The notes under the pieces are model-generated. The model was given only the letters and a program-made list of their open reading frames with translations, had not been told where the DNA came from and ran no database searches. This document shows, piece by piece, positions 15,018 to 23,316 of a stretch of 40,532 nucleotides of DNA. The position numbers were made by a program, and so were the translations under genes. Numbering within the stretch: the first letter of the stretch is position 1; the number at the start of each line of letters is the position of its first letter. Source of the DNA: a virus; IMG/VR virus record IMGVR_UViG_3300037104_000880, positions 1 through 40,532 of that record. One strand, 5' to 3'.

Positions 15018-15461
15018 ATGAAGCTAGTTAGAGAATATTTGTATGAGACGTTTTCAGATGTATCTGATCCTGTTCATGATTTGGGAATTGGATATGATAA
15101 TCTTTCTATAAAGCAAAAATATAAAATACCTTTAAAAGATAGACCAAATCCTGTAATAGATAAAGAACACAATATTTATTCAAGAGGCTATGAACTTTGG
15201 AAACTTCTTGAATATGTTTTGAAAGCAGGCGATGCAGGAAAAAGATATAGTGAATTAGTTAATTATGATAGTAATTTAAAGGGTTTAACATATAAACGTA
15301 GAACTTTTAGTAGAGGAGTTTATTATGCAATTAAACGTCATACAGATAAATATTATCGCAAAACTTTTCATAAATATCTATTAGATAGTAGCGGCTATAG
15401 TTTTTATAATCGTTATAAGAAACATTTTGATGATGGCAAAGATTTTTCGAAAAATAAATAA
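15018..15461 (+). CDS. Tagged small basic protein
   Basis: 147 residues. The tag is MKLVREYLYE, TF, then SDPVHDLGIG (16-25). The body is very rich in Lys, Arg and Tyr (KRYSEL, YKRRTFSRGVYYAIKRH, YYRKTFHKYLL) and would be strongly basic, as expected for a protein condensed with DNA inside a head. No fold was recognised. It is the first gene after a terminator/promoter unit and is followed 5 bases later by the HxGH nucleotidyltransferase gene. Confidence 0.75.
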   Translation: MKLVREYLYETFSDVSDPVHDLGIGYDNLSIKQKYKIPLKDRPNPVIDKEHNIYSRGYELWKLLEYVLKAGDAGKRYSELVNYDSNLKGLTYKRRTFSRGVYYAIKRHTDKYYRKTFHKYLLDSSGYSFYNRYKKHFDDGKDFSKNK

Positions 15462-15466
15462 AAAGA

Positions 15467-16405
15467 ATGATATCACCACTTTCCCCCGCATATTATAAAT
15501 TTACAAACTTTAAAACTTGGTTAAATGAAAATGCCCAAGATGGTGTAACGGTTTTACTCCCAGGCGGATTTAAACCTATGCACATTGGACATGTCGATTT
15601 AGTTAAGAGATATGCTGAGCATGCAGATGTTAAAGAAGTTATAGTTCTCATCGGTCCCGGAGTTAGAAACGGAATAACCCAAAAAGAATCACTTGAAATC
15701 GCAAATTTACTTTTAAAAGATTTTCAGAATGTTTCTGTTGAGTCAGTAATTTACCCATCACCTGTTTTAACGATATACAAATACATTGAAACCGCAGAAC
15801 CTGGGACTTATGCAATGGCCGCAGTTCGAAAAGGAAAAGATGATGAAGATTACAAAAGAGTATTGAAGTTTGTAGAAAATTTCAGTCCAGGCGGAAAATA
15901 TTATGAAGGAAAACCAAAGGGTGTAAATATCATAGAATTAGCAGTAAATACAGAACCGATTTATTATCATGGTAGAACTGATGAAAACGATGAAAAACCC
16001 ATTTCAGCTTCTATTTTAAGAAGAGATATTTTGAATGATGATTATAACAATTTCAGAACCAATTATCCGGGATATGATGAAGATACAATCAAAGCAATCT
16101 GGGACACTACACAAATGGTTATAACTGAAACAGATATTCTTGAATACGACGATGTAATCAATGAAGCAAAAAAAGATGATGGATTCTGCAAATGTGATGA
16201 GAATCATTGTTTTTGGGATTACATGCATCAAGGATTTGGAAAAGCTGCATCGTGTGCTAATGGTTGTTGGATGGAAAAAGATAAAAAATATAACTGGAAA
16301 GAATTTTATAGCAGAACTAATCCTGAAGAATACAAACAATTTTGTGAAGATGTGGCATCTGGAGCCAAACATTATCCAGCATTTAAAGGAACTAAAAAGA
16401 AATGA
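15467..16405 (+). CDS. HxGH nucleotidyltransferase (cytidylyl/NMNAT-like)
   Basis: 312 residues. The nucleotidyltransferase motif GGFKPMHIGHVDLVKRY (33-49) contains HIGH, and a later SASILRRD matches the ISxxxxR signature, so the N-terminal 200 residues are a complete Rossmann-like adenylyl/cytidylyltransferase domain. The C-terminal tail is Cys-rich (CKCDENHC, CANGCW) and may bind zinc. The N-terminus KFTNFKTWLNE resembles that of the next gene (FITFKQWLNE), with an h-x-E site at 19-21. Both may be packaged and trimmed. The substrate is unknown. It is coupled to the ligase-like gene by ATGA. Confidence 0.7.
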   Translation: MISPLSPAYYKFTNFKTWLNENAQDGVTVLLPGGFKPMHIGHVDLVKRYAEHADVKEVIVLIGPGVRNGITQKESLEIANLLLKDFQNVSVESVIYPSPVLTIYKYIETAEPGTYAMAAVRKGKDDEDYKRVLKFVENFSPGGKYYEGKPKGVNIIELAVNTEPIYYHGRTDENDEKPISASILRRDILNDDYNNFRTNYPGYDEDTIKAIWDTTQMVITETDILEYDDVINEAKKDDGFCKCDENHCFWDYMHQGFGKAASCANGCWMEKDKKYNWKEFYSRTNPEEYKQFCEDVASGAKHYPAFKGTKKK

Positions 16406-17652
16406 GCAAATTTATAACATTCAAACAATGGTTAAATGAAGCCATTACACCTACCGTTAATAAACACATGACGCACGCGGAAGACCTCGTTATCCTTGGC
16501 GGTAAAGAAGGACTTGATTGGGTCATCGATATGTTCAAACAATTACACGAAAAACTTAAAAGTGATACAGAAAAAAGCCAGATTAAACTTTCCGTTAAAT
16601 TTGATGGCGCTCCTTCAGTATTTGTTTGGTCAAAATTTACAGGTTTGGAAGGTCCCGGTCTTGCCATTAAAGCTTTATTCGCTAAAGAACGTAAAGTAAT
16701 GTCTACTGATGAACAGATTGATCATTACTATGGCGAACAAAAAGATCTTGGTTTTAAACTTAAAACGATGTTGAAATACATTCCTTCTTTAGGAATTCCT
16801 GAAAATGAAATTTGGCAAGGTGATTTTTTATTCGATAAAACTACGTTAGGAAAAGATAGTGAGCATTATTCATTTCATCCTAACACAATAGTTTACAAAG
16901 TTGATACAGATTCAGATTTAGGAGAAAAAATATCAAAAGCCGATATTGGAGTAGTTTGGCATACAAGATACACAGGAGAATCCGTTACAGATATTTCTGC
17001 TAAATACAATACAAAAACAGATGAGTTAAAAGAAAATCCTAAAGTATTCATGACTGACCCTTATATTCCTTCATTAGCTGGAATTGTCACTTTAACAGAG
17101 GAAGAAAATAATGCCTTTGATACGTTAATTGAAAAATTAGAAGCGTCTGCGCGAAACTTTGGTCAATCTCAAGAATATAAAATAATATTGGGCAATACAG
17201 AATTCACAACTTTATTTACTACTTTTCAAAATTCTTTAATCAGACAAAATGTTCATGTTAGTAAAGTTGAAGATTTTTTAACTAAGTTTGCAGAATTCAT
17301 AAATAATAGATTTGAAAAAGATATTGAAGCAAAGAAAACTCCAAAATCAAAAGAAGCTTTAGCAGAAAAACAACAAAAAATGATTGCTATTACTGAAGCT
17401 GAAGAAGTTAAATCAATTACAGCCCTTATAATTGAAATTACAAGTCTAAAAGATATGTTTATCAAAAAGTTGAATAACATAAACAAATTTGAAACATTTC
17501 TTGAAACTCGAAGTGGAAGATACATTTCTACAGGTGATGAAGGATTTGCAGTTTCAGACATGCACGGAAATATTGTTAAATTAGTTGATAGATACGAATT
17601 TAGTTACGCGAATTTTTCGCCAAATATTAAGAAAGGGTGGGCGCCGAAATAA
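16402..17652 (+). CDS. Ligase-like nucleotidyltransferase (KxDG)
   Basis: 416 residues. VKFDGAPSVFV (65-75) fits the KxDG motif of covalent nucleotidyltransferases (ligases and capping enzymes), and DIGVVWHTRYTG further on may be the motif IV region. The C-terminal half is a long charged helical region. The N-terminus MSKFITFKQWLNEA has an LNE site at 11-13 and resembles T4-type capsid-targeting leaders. The pairing with an HxGH enzyme is repeated as a fusion at 31369-33150, so the two activities probably work together, perhaps on RNA ends or NAD. That is inference. Confidence 0.6.
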   Translation: MSKFITFKQWLNEAITPTVNKHMTHAEDLVILGGKEGLDWVIDMFKQLHEKLKSDTEKSQIKLSVKFDGAPSVFVWSKFTGLEGPGLAIKALFAKERKVMSTDEQIDHYYGEQKDLGFKLKTMLKYIPSLGIPENEIWQGDFLFDKTTLGKDSEHYSFHPNTIVYKVDTDSDLGEKISKADIGVVWHTRYTGESVTDISAKYNTKTDELKENPKVFMTDPYIPSLAGIVTLTEEENNAFDTLIEKLEASARNFGQSQEYKIILGNTEFTTLFTTFQNSLIRQNVHVSKVEDFLTKFAEFINNRFEKDIEAKKTPKSKEALAEKQQKMIAITEAEEVKSITALIIEITSLKDMFIKKLNNINKFETFLETRSGRYISTGDEGFAVSDMHGNIVKLVDRYEFSYANFSPNIKKGWAPK

Positions 17653-18296
17653 AAAATAGTACACATTATGTTTATTTAATAACTAACAAAATTACCAAAC
17701 AACAATATGTAGGTGATAGAACTTGTTATTGTGATGTATTAGAAGATATTTATTTAGGAAGTGGCGTAGCAATTAAATTGGCATTAAAGGAATATGGGAA
17801 AAGAAATTTTGAAAAACAAATTTTAGAAATTTTTCCATCCAGAAAAGAAGCTTTTGATTCTCAATCAAAATATATTCAAAAATATAATACATTAAAACCT
17901 AATGGGTATAATATTAGTCCTAAAGGTGGTTGTTATTGTGAAGAAAGTGTTTCTGAAGAAACAAAACAACAAATACGTAAAACTTTATTAGGAAGAAGTC
18001 GTTCTGAAGAAACAAAAGCTCTTATTAAAAAGAATACAAAAATAGGAATGGATTCAAAAGAAGTTAAAGAAAAAATACGAAATTCAAAATTAGGTAAAAC
18101 ACAAAGTCCAGAATCTATTGAAAACCGTATTTCTCAATTAAGAGGAAAAATTCGTCCTTCCTTTTCTGATACATGGAAAATTAATTTAAGCAATTCGGCT
18201 AAAAAACGTAAGAAAAAACAATGTATTTATTGCAATAGATACATTGATCCAGTAAATTATAGTAAATATCACGGCGAAAAATGTAAACAAAAATGA
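17637..18296 (+). CDS. GIY-YIG homing endonuclease, family A
   Basis: 219 residues from a GTG at 17637 that overlaps the preceding gene by 16 bases. The core reads YVYLITN, QQYVGDRTC, YLGSG, YGKRNFEKQILEIFPS, SKYIQKYNTLKPNGY and NISPKGG. NUMOD3-like units follow (SEETKQQIRKTLLGRSRSEET, SPESIENRISQLRGK). The tail is a zinc-finger-like CIYCNRYIDPVNYSKYHGEKC, the same tail type as in the paralogue at 20319 and the HNH protein at 22003. Confidence 0.85.
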   Translation: MGAEIKNSTHYVYLITNKITKQQYVGDRTCYCDVLEDIYLGSGVAIKLALKEYGKRNFEKQILEIFPSRKEAFDSQSKYIQKYNTLKPNGYNISPKGGCYCEESVSEETKQQIRKTLLGRSRSEETKALIKKNTKIGMDSKEVKEKIRNSKLGKTQSPESIENRISQLRGKIRPSFSDTWKINLSNSAKKRKKKQCIYCNRYIDPVNYSKYHGEKCKQK

Positions 18297-18466
18297 TAAA
18301 CAAAATAATAAATTATTTGAATGGATTTGGACCAAATTTCGGAGTGTTTGTAATGGCGGTAGGAGGAGTCTTAGTTATTTCGCTGATACTCTTTTTGTTA
18401 TATAAATGGGAATCAAAACACGCTACAACAAAGTATTGTAAGATGTACAAAGATAATATCTCGTAA
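18293..18466 (+). CDS. 57-residue single-pass membrane protein
   Basis: A small gene starting with an ATGA overlap on the stop of the GIY-YIG gene. Residues about 17-37 are strongly hydrophobic (VFVMAVGGVLVISLILFLLY), flanked by a short Asn/Gly-rich N-terminus and a basic Cys-containing C-terminus. Translational coupling and the clean transmembrane segment make it a credible gene. It could be a holin-like, antiholin-like or other small envelope protein. It may have been directly downstream of the ligase-like gene before the endonuclease arrived. Confidence 0.55.
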   Translation: MINKIINYLNGFGPNFGVFVMAVGGVLVISLILFLLYKWESKHATTKYCKMYKDNIS

Positions 18467-18627
18467 TACTTTCCAACACTAAAAATTTAACAAAACTTTA
18501 ACAAAACTTTAATAAAAAATGTAAAACTTTAGGGTTTTCCATGAATATATAATACAAGTAACAGTACTAAAGCGCTTTATACTTAAATTACTAACAAACT
18601 TTATAAACTAAAATTTCTAAAAACTAA
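18467..18627 (+). promoter_or_regulatory. Leader with TTTAACAAAAC repeats and promoter-like element
   Basis: Three tandem units of about 11-12 bases (TTTAACAAAAC, TTTAACAAAAC, TTTAATAAAAA) lie at about 18487-18520. TGAATATATAA follows at 18542-18552, then the perfect palindrome TAAAGCGCTTTA at 18568-18579. The endonuclease ATG is about 75 bases after the promoter-like element, a longer leader than at other such sites. It was probably the original leader of the SSB gene. Confidence 0.45.
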
Positions 18628-19161
18628 ATGAATTCTTTTAACTACCATTACGCGTATATCACAACAAACGTAATTTCAGGAAAACAATATGTGGGAGATC
18701 ATTCTGCTCACTCTTTAAATGATGGCTACATTGGTAGTGGACGCCCATTATTCAAAAACGCAATAAAACTTTACGGAAAAGAAAATTTTAAAATGGAAAT
18801 TCTTGAATTCTTTCCATCGAAAGAAGATGCGTTCAATTCACAAGAAAAATATATCAAACAATATAATACGTTATCACCTAATGGCTATAGCATTAGTCCT
18901 AAAGGTGGTCATAAATATAAAGGTTCCGTATCAGAATATTCAAAAGAACTTATGAGCATTTCAAAACTTGGAGAAAAAAATCCCATGTTTGGAAAAGAAC
19001 CCGGCAATAAGGGCGTAAAAATGACCGAAAATCAACTTAAAAAAATGAAAGAACATAAATTTTCTGATGAACATAAAAGAAATTTAAGTTTATCTCATAA
19101 AGGACAAATTCCTTGGAATAAAGGGAAAACAATAAAACTTAAAATACAAACGATCATATAA
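18628..19161 (+). CDS. GIY-YIG homing endonuclease, family A, in the SSB leader
   Basis: 177 residues. The core reads YAYITTN, KQYVGDHS, YIGSGRPLF, YGKENFKMEILEFFPS, AFNSQEKYI and SISPKGGH, where SIS replaces the NIS of the paralogues. Short NUMOD3-like units follow (SEYSKELMSISKLGEKNPMFG, WNKGKTIK). It has no zinc-finger tail. It lies between a leader at 18467-18627 and a partly similar leader at 19162-19232, so it seems to have inserted in the 5' untranslated region of the SSB gene. Confidence 0.85.
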   Translation: MNSFNYHYAYITTNVISGKQYVGDHSAHSLNDGYIGSGRPLFKNAIKLYGKENFKMEILEFFPSKEDAFNSQEKYIKQYNTLSPNGYSISPKGGHKYKGSVSEYSKELMSISKLGEKNPMFGKEPGNKGVKMTENQLKKMKEHKFSDEHKRNLSLSHKGQIPWNKGKTIKLKIQTII

Positions 19162-19232
19162 CAATAAAGAATCTTAAAGCGCTTAAGACTATAATAACTA
19201 ATTTCTAATTAAACTCAAAAAACTTTAAAACT
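19162..19232 (+). promoter_or_regulatory. SSB leader with CTTAAAGCGCTTAAG
   Basis: It contains CTTAAAGCGCTTAAG (19173-19187) and an A/T-rich run up to the ATG at 19233. It resembles 18568-18627 (AAAGCGCTT, then ACTAA..., then ACTTTA..AACTAAA). It could be an autoregulatory site, since T4 gp32 represses its own message, but that is only an analogy. Confidence 0.4.
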
Positions 19233-20267
19233 ATGGCACAAAATTATGACATGGATGCATTATTTCATCCAAAAGTAGAACTCGGAACTGAAAAAGTTTC
19301 TAAAACTAATGCAGGTGAATATTCGCCTACGGCTGATAAGGGACAAAATGGGATTTACAAATCAATTATTCGATTCGTTTCTTGGTGGCAAGACCCACAA
19401 CACTCAATCAGCGACAAATGGGTATGCTGGTTAGTTGACCCCGTAACAAACAGAGGCAAATTAGTAGATTGTCCTTCATCAGTTGGAAAACCTTCCTCTT
19501 TACAGGATATGTTTTTCAAACTTCGTAAATCTGAATCAGTTCAGGAACAGAAAAAATCTGAAATCTTTTCACGTAAACATCAATCAACAGCTATAATTCA
19601 GGTCATCCAAGATGCTCAGAATAAAGAAGCTGAAGGCAAATTGTTAATTTACAGATTTGGAAAGAAAATTTCTGAAAAAATTGAAGCTGAAAAGAAACCC
19701 GTATATGGTGAACCACACGAACCATTCGATTTACTTGATGGTAAGGCATTTGCTCTTATAATCACTAAAGTATCAGGATTTAACAACTACGATCAATCAA
19801 AATTCCTTGATAAGAAAATTCCTTTGTTACTTCCTATGGACAAAGATGCAAAAGTTGTTCCTTTTGGAACTGAAGGATTAAAACTTTATCCAATTAACGA
19901 AAGAACACCTCGTGAAATTGTATTTAATTTCCTTAAAGACAATTCACCTGATCTTGGTAAATATGCATTTCAAGAATGGGATCAAGAAACTCGTGAATAT
20001 GTTAACCAAGTTATCTTAGCTGTAACGGGTCAAATACCTTCAACAGGATTTGCAGATGTTAGAAATAACAAAACCAATTCATCTCAAACTCCTGTAACAC
20101 CTCAAAAAACAGGTAGTGGAATTACATCTTCAGAATTATCACTTGAAGATTTAGATAATTCCAGTTCTATTGGATCGTCTTTACCAAATTTAGACCTTCC
20201 TGAATTAAACACCGGTAATGACTTCGGTCTTCCAGGTGATCTTAATGATGCATTAGGAAATCTTTAA
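19233..20267 (+). CDS. gp32-like single-stranded DNA-binding protein
   Basis: 344 residues, close to T4 gp32 (301). The central region has the gp32-like aromatic/basic stretch (IIRFVSWWQDPQHSISDKWVCW, then DCPSSVG, FFKLRKSES, IFSRKHQSTAIIQVIQDAQN, GKLLIYRFGKKI). The C-terminal 60 residues are an acidic, Ser/Asn-rich tail ending LNDALGNL, the usual partner-binding tail. The gp32 zinc cluster is not obvious: only two Cys are seen in the core. The position before the primase and UvsY/UvsW-like genes fits a replication block. A strong terminator follows. Confidence 0.78.
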   Translation: MAQNYDMDALFHPKVELGTEKVSKTNAGEYSPTADKGQNGIYKSIIRFVSWWQDPQHSISDKWVCWLVDPVTNRGKLVDCPSSVGKPSSLQDMFFKLRKSESVQEQKKSEIFSRKHQSTAIIQVIQDAQNKEAEGKLLIYRFGKKISEKIEAEKKPVYGEPHEPFDLLDGKAFALIITKVSGFNNYDQSKFLDKKIPLLLPMDKDAKVVPFGTEGLKLYPINERTPREIVFNFLKDNSPDLGKYAFQEWDQETREYVNQVILAVTGQIPSTGFADVRNNKTNSSQTPVTPQKTGSGITSSELSLEDLDNSSSIGSSLPNLDLPELNTGNDFGLPGDLNDALGNL

Positions 20268-20283
20268 TTATGCAAAAATAATG

Positions 20284-20311
20284 AAGGGTTGGTAGTTTAC
20301 CAACCCTTTTG
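20284..20311 (+). terminator. Rho-independent terminator after the SSB gene
   Basis: AAGGGTTGGTA (20284-20294), loop GTT and TACCAACCCTT (20298-20308) with TTTT. It is the longest stem in the window and separates SSB from the primase unit. Confidence 0.8.
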
Positions 20312-20318
20312 CTTTAAA

Positions 20319-20933
20319 ATGGATAAAAAATTTAATTATGTCTATTTAACTACTAATATTATTTCTGGTAAACAATATATAGGAGATAGATCTTGTGATT
20401 GTGAACCTGAAAAAGATAAGTATTTAGGAAGCGGAATACATTATAAAAGAGCAGAAACATTATACGGTAAATCAAATTTTGAAAAAGTAATTCTAGAATT
20501 TTTTCCTACAAAGCAATCCGCTTTTAACGCTCAAGAAAAATACATTATAGAGTATAATACGTTAACTCCAAATGGGTATAACATAAGTCCAAAAGGTGGA
20601 CATGGGTGCAAAGATTGTTGGAGTGAAGAATCGATTAAGAGATTAAAAATCAGTTCACGAATACGAAAAATAAATGGATTTCAAGAAAAACATCATACTG
20701 AAAAAACTAAAGAAGGAAATCGTCAAAAACATTTAGGAAAAAAACATTCACTTCAAACAATAAAAAAACAAAGTAAATCTCATAAAGGAAAAACACAATC
20801 TAAAGAAACTAAATTAAAACAAAGTATATCAGCTAAGCATAGAATTAAAGTAATATGTGAATATTGTAATAAAGAATGTTCAACAAATCTCTATAATAGG
20901 TGGCATGGAAACAAATGTAAATATAACACTTAA
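20319..20933 (+). CDS. GIY-YIG homing endonuclease, family A
   Basis: 204 residues from the ATG at 20319. Upstream start-like codons fall inside the terminator stem and are rejected. The core reads FNYVYLTTN, KQYIGDRSC, YLGSGIHYK, YGKSNFEKVILEFFPT, AFNAQEKYI and NISPKGGHG. NUMOD3-like repeats follow. The tail is zinc-finger-like (CEYCNKECSTNLYNRWHGNKC). Its last 29 bases overlap the start of the primase gene. It begins 8 bases after the SSB terminator, so its expression may depend on readthrough. Confidence 0.83.
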   Translation: MDKKFNYVYLTTNIISGKQYIGDRSCDCEPEKDKYLGSGIHYKRAETLYGKSNFEKVILEFFPTKQSAFNAQEKYIIEYNTLTPNGYNISPKGGHGCKDCWSEESIKRLKISSRIRKINGFQEKHHTEKTKEGNRQKHLGKKHSLQTIKKQSKSHKGKTQSKETKLKQSISAKHRIKVICEYCNKECSTNLYNRWHGNKCKYNT

Positions 20934-21996
20934 TACTAATATTGATTTAGATAGTACAATAACATCTGAAGAATATGTTACAACTCTTGTTGAATTACTT
21001 CAACCAATATTAGAAAATAGATTTCCTCAAAATAAAGGAAAACAAAAAATAAGAGTATACAAAGATAGGATTAATTTTGCATGTCCCGTGTGTGGTGATA
21101 GTATGAAAAGTGACTATAAGAAAAGGGGAAATTTTATATTGAAAGGAAAATATATACATTTTTTTAAATGCCATAATTGTGGAATTGCATTAAAAATTGA
21201 TAATTTTTTTAAAAATTATAATATAAGTTTAAACCTTAGCGTAATCAACTATATATCATCACAAATACAGGATTTTTCGACCCAATCTAATGCAAAGTAC
21301 GATATGTCTCTTTTCTTAGATATGGAGTCTATTGATAAATATGCCATTGACAGACAGGAATTACTACGTTACTTCGGTTTAATTGAGGTCAAAGATTCAC
21401 CTGTCTGGCCATGGTTAAAGAATAGACTTCAATACGATCAATCAAAGTTTATGTATAATGCAAACAAAAATTATCTCGTAATACTTAATTTAACACCTTC
21501 AGGAAAAATCATAGGACTTCAGAAAAGAATGTTCAAAGGTGATAATAAATATATGACCTATAAGCTTGCAAAGCTATATGAGTTAATGAATAAAGACCCT
21601 AAAATAGTTCCTGATGAATTGGATATGATATCGCAACTCTTTAACATTTGCTTAATTAGTTACAATAAACCCATTGTGCTTTTAGAGGGTCCGCTCGATT
21701 CTTTTTTAATTAAAAATTCAATAGCTAATTCAGGCGCGAATAAATCTTTTCCTTTAGATTTACGATTAATGTATTTATATGATAAAGATGAAACAGGAAT
21801 AAAAAAATCTATTGAACATATTAATGATGATGATGAAGTATTTTTATGGGATAAATTTCTTAGAGATGTGGGAGCTCCATATAGAAAAAAATGGGATATA
21901 TCAGATATTTTTATATGGGCTAAAGAAAATAATTTAAAATTGCCTAATATTTTAAATTATTTTTCTAAAGATCCTTTGGATATTGTAGATATATAA
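20905..21996 (+). CDS. Toprim DNA primase (gp61/DnaG-like)
   Basis: 363 residues from the ATG at 20905, close to T4 gp61 (342). A zinc ribbon lies at 60-92 (CPVCGDSMKSD ... CHNCG). The catalytic Toprim signatures follow in the second half: LLEGPLDSFL (acidic E) and MYLYDKDETG (DxD), the metal-binding sites for RNA primer synthesis. It would act with a helicase not present in this window. The 5' end overlaps a GIY-YIG gene, and the 3' end (LDIVDI, stop) is echoed by the end of the next gene, an HNH endonuclease. Confidence 0.75.
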   Translation: METNVNITLNTNIDLDSTITSEEYVTTLVELLQPILENRFPQNKGKQKIRVYKDRINFACPVCGDSMKSDYKKRGNFILKGKYIHFFKCHNCGIALKIDNFFKNYNISLNLSVINYISSQIQDFSTQSNAKYDMSLFLDMESIDKYAIDRQELLRYFGLIEVKDSPVWPWLKNRLQYDQSKFMYNANKNYLVILNLTPSGKIIGLQKRMFKGDNKYMTYKLAKLYELMNKDPKIVPDELDMISQLFNICLISYNKPIVLLEGPLDSFLIKNSIANSGANKSFPLDLRLMYLYDKDETGIKKSIEHINDDDEVFLWDKFLRDVGAPYRKKWDISDIFIWAKENNLKLPNILNYFSKDPLDIVDI

Positions 21997-22002
21997 ATAA
22001 AA

Positions 22003-22737
22003 ATGAATCATCAAAAAATATATGACGCTATAATTCAGAAAGCAAAATCCGAAAATAGAAAAAAATTAAGAAATAATCAAGAAAACTATGTTTATTATGA
22101 GAATCATCATATACTTCCTAAATGCTTAGGCGGTAGTAATGATAAAGAAAATAAAGTTTTGTTAACGGCAAGAGAACATTTTATTTGTCATAAATTGTTA
22201 ATATACATTTATCCGAAAAATACAGGTATTATTTTAGCAGTTTTTCGAATGATTCACAGCAAAAATTTAAAAATTATTATTTCATCCAGAGATTATAAAT
22301 TTGTTAAAGAGTTACTAAGCAATCAATTAACTGGAAGAAAATTAACTAAAGAACATAGAAAAAATATTGGAAAAGGTGTAAAAGGAAAAACAAAAGGTAT
22401 GCCAAAAACAGCTGAAGCCAAATTTAATATGAGAAAAAGTAGACTTAAATTTCTTAAAGAAAATGTAAATCCTCTTTTAGGAACAAAACGTCCAGAACAA
22501 TCGGAAAATCAACGAGGAGAAAATAATCCGTTTTATAGAAAAAAACATACTAATAAAGCCAAAAAAATAATACGAGAAAAAATGAAAAAACTTATGAAAG
22601 GAAAAATTATAGGTTTTAATGATGTAAAATGTGAACATTGTGGAATAATAACAACTTCTGGTAATTATGCTCGATGGCATGGAGAAAAATGTAAATTTAA
22701 AAATAGTAATAACGAACTTGATATTATCGATATATAG
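22003..22737 (+). CDS. HNH homing endonuclease
   Basis: 244 residues. The HNH core reads YYENHHILPKCLGG (about 31-44), N/K/VLLTAREHFICHKLL (50-66) and a third His/Asn region. NUMOD3-like repeats lie at about 120-190 (TKEHRKNIGKGVKGK, NPLLGTKRPEQSENQRGENNPFY). A zinc-finger-like tail (CEHCGIITTSGNYARWHGEKC) is shared with the GIY-YIG proteins. It ends NNELDIIDI, mimicking the primase end. It starts 6 bases after the primase stop and is a paralogue of the gene at 25172. Confidence 0.82.
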   Translation: MNHQKIYDAIIQKAKSENRKKLRNNQENYVYYENHHILPKCLGGSNDKENKVLLTAREHFICHKLLIYIYPKNTGIILAVFRMIHSKNLKIIISSRDYKFVKELLSNQLTGRKLTKEHRKNIGKGVKGKTKGMPKTAEAKFNMRKSRLKFLKENVNPLLGTKRPEQSENQRGENNPFYRKKHTNKAKKIIREKMKKLMKGKIIGFNDVKCEHCGIITTSGNYARWHGEKCKFKNSNNELDIIDI

Positions 22738-22754
22738 AATAAAGACTCTATATC

Positions 22755-23162
22755 ATGAATACGAAAAAAATAGCAAAAGATTTTGGCTTGAGAGTTACAC
22801 ACGTAACTTTAAAAAATTTTGAAAATGTTGCTACAAAGTTCGAAATCAAGAAGACGGATTTGACAGAGAACGCCTTTGTTATTAATGATGAGGACATTGT
22901 GTTGGGCATTTATGAGAATCGTGAATATAAACAAGCGGCATTTTTTCACGAAATAGGACATACATTGGTTACTGAACAATATGAAAAGTTAGTAAATCAT
23001 GATGAAATGCTTATTGAATTTCAGGCTTGGATTGAAGGATTGAAAATAGCCAAAAAATATGGGCACCGTTTTTCTGATAAATGTTTTAAATACATTTTGA
23101 AATCGATCAATAGTTATTACAGACATGCATTAAATGTATACAATACAAAACCCAATGAATAA
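22755..23162 (+). CDS. Small HExxH metalloprotease-like protein
   Basis: 135 residues. AAFFHEIGHTLV (61-72) contains the zinc-binding HExxH. An acidic helix about 20 residues later (MLIEFQAWIEGLKIA) could give the third ligand, as in ImmA/IrrE-type (DUF955) peptidases. Those enzymes cleave repressors or toxins, and some antirestriction proteins share the fold. It is shorter than most relatives. It overlaps the next gene by 8 bases and lies within the replication operon. Confidence 0.55.
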   Translation: MNTKKIAKDFGLRVTHVTLKNFENVATKFEIKKTDLTENAFVINDEDIVLGIYENREYKQAAFFHEIGHTLVTEQYEKLVNHDEMLIEFQAWIEGLKIAKKYGHRFSDKCFKYILKSINSYYRHALNVYNTKPNE

Positions 23163-23316
23163 ACTAGCGCCAAAATTACAATTCACGTTTGATGAGCAGG
23201 AAGAAGTTCCTGTATTCGACATTGATATAGATGTTAAAACAAATAAAAAGTTGAAGAATATAAAGATAATAGAACATAAAACCATAAAGAAAGACGCATC
23301 AACTAAATTATTTTGA
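23155..23316 (+). CDS. Small acidic/basic protein, unknown
   Basis: 53 residues from the ATG at 23155, which overlaps the previous stop. Residues 10-28 are acidic (FDEQEEVPVFDIDIDV) and the C-terminus is lysine-rich (KKLKNIKIIEHKTIKKD). No motif was recognised. The tight coupling to both neighbours supports it as a real gene. Confidence 0.45.
   Translation: MNKLAPKLQFTFDEQEEVPVFDIDIDVKTNKKLKNIKIIEHKTIKKDASTKLF

Noticed and set aside
20289-20318. TTG start for the GIY-YIG gene within the terminator stem
   Set aside because: The codons fall in the SSB terminator hairpin. The ATG at 20319 starts right before the conserved GIY-YIG core.
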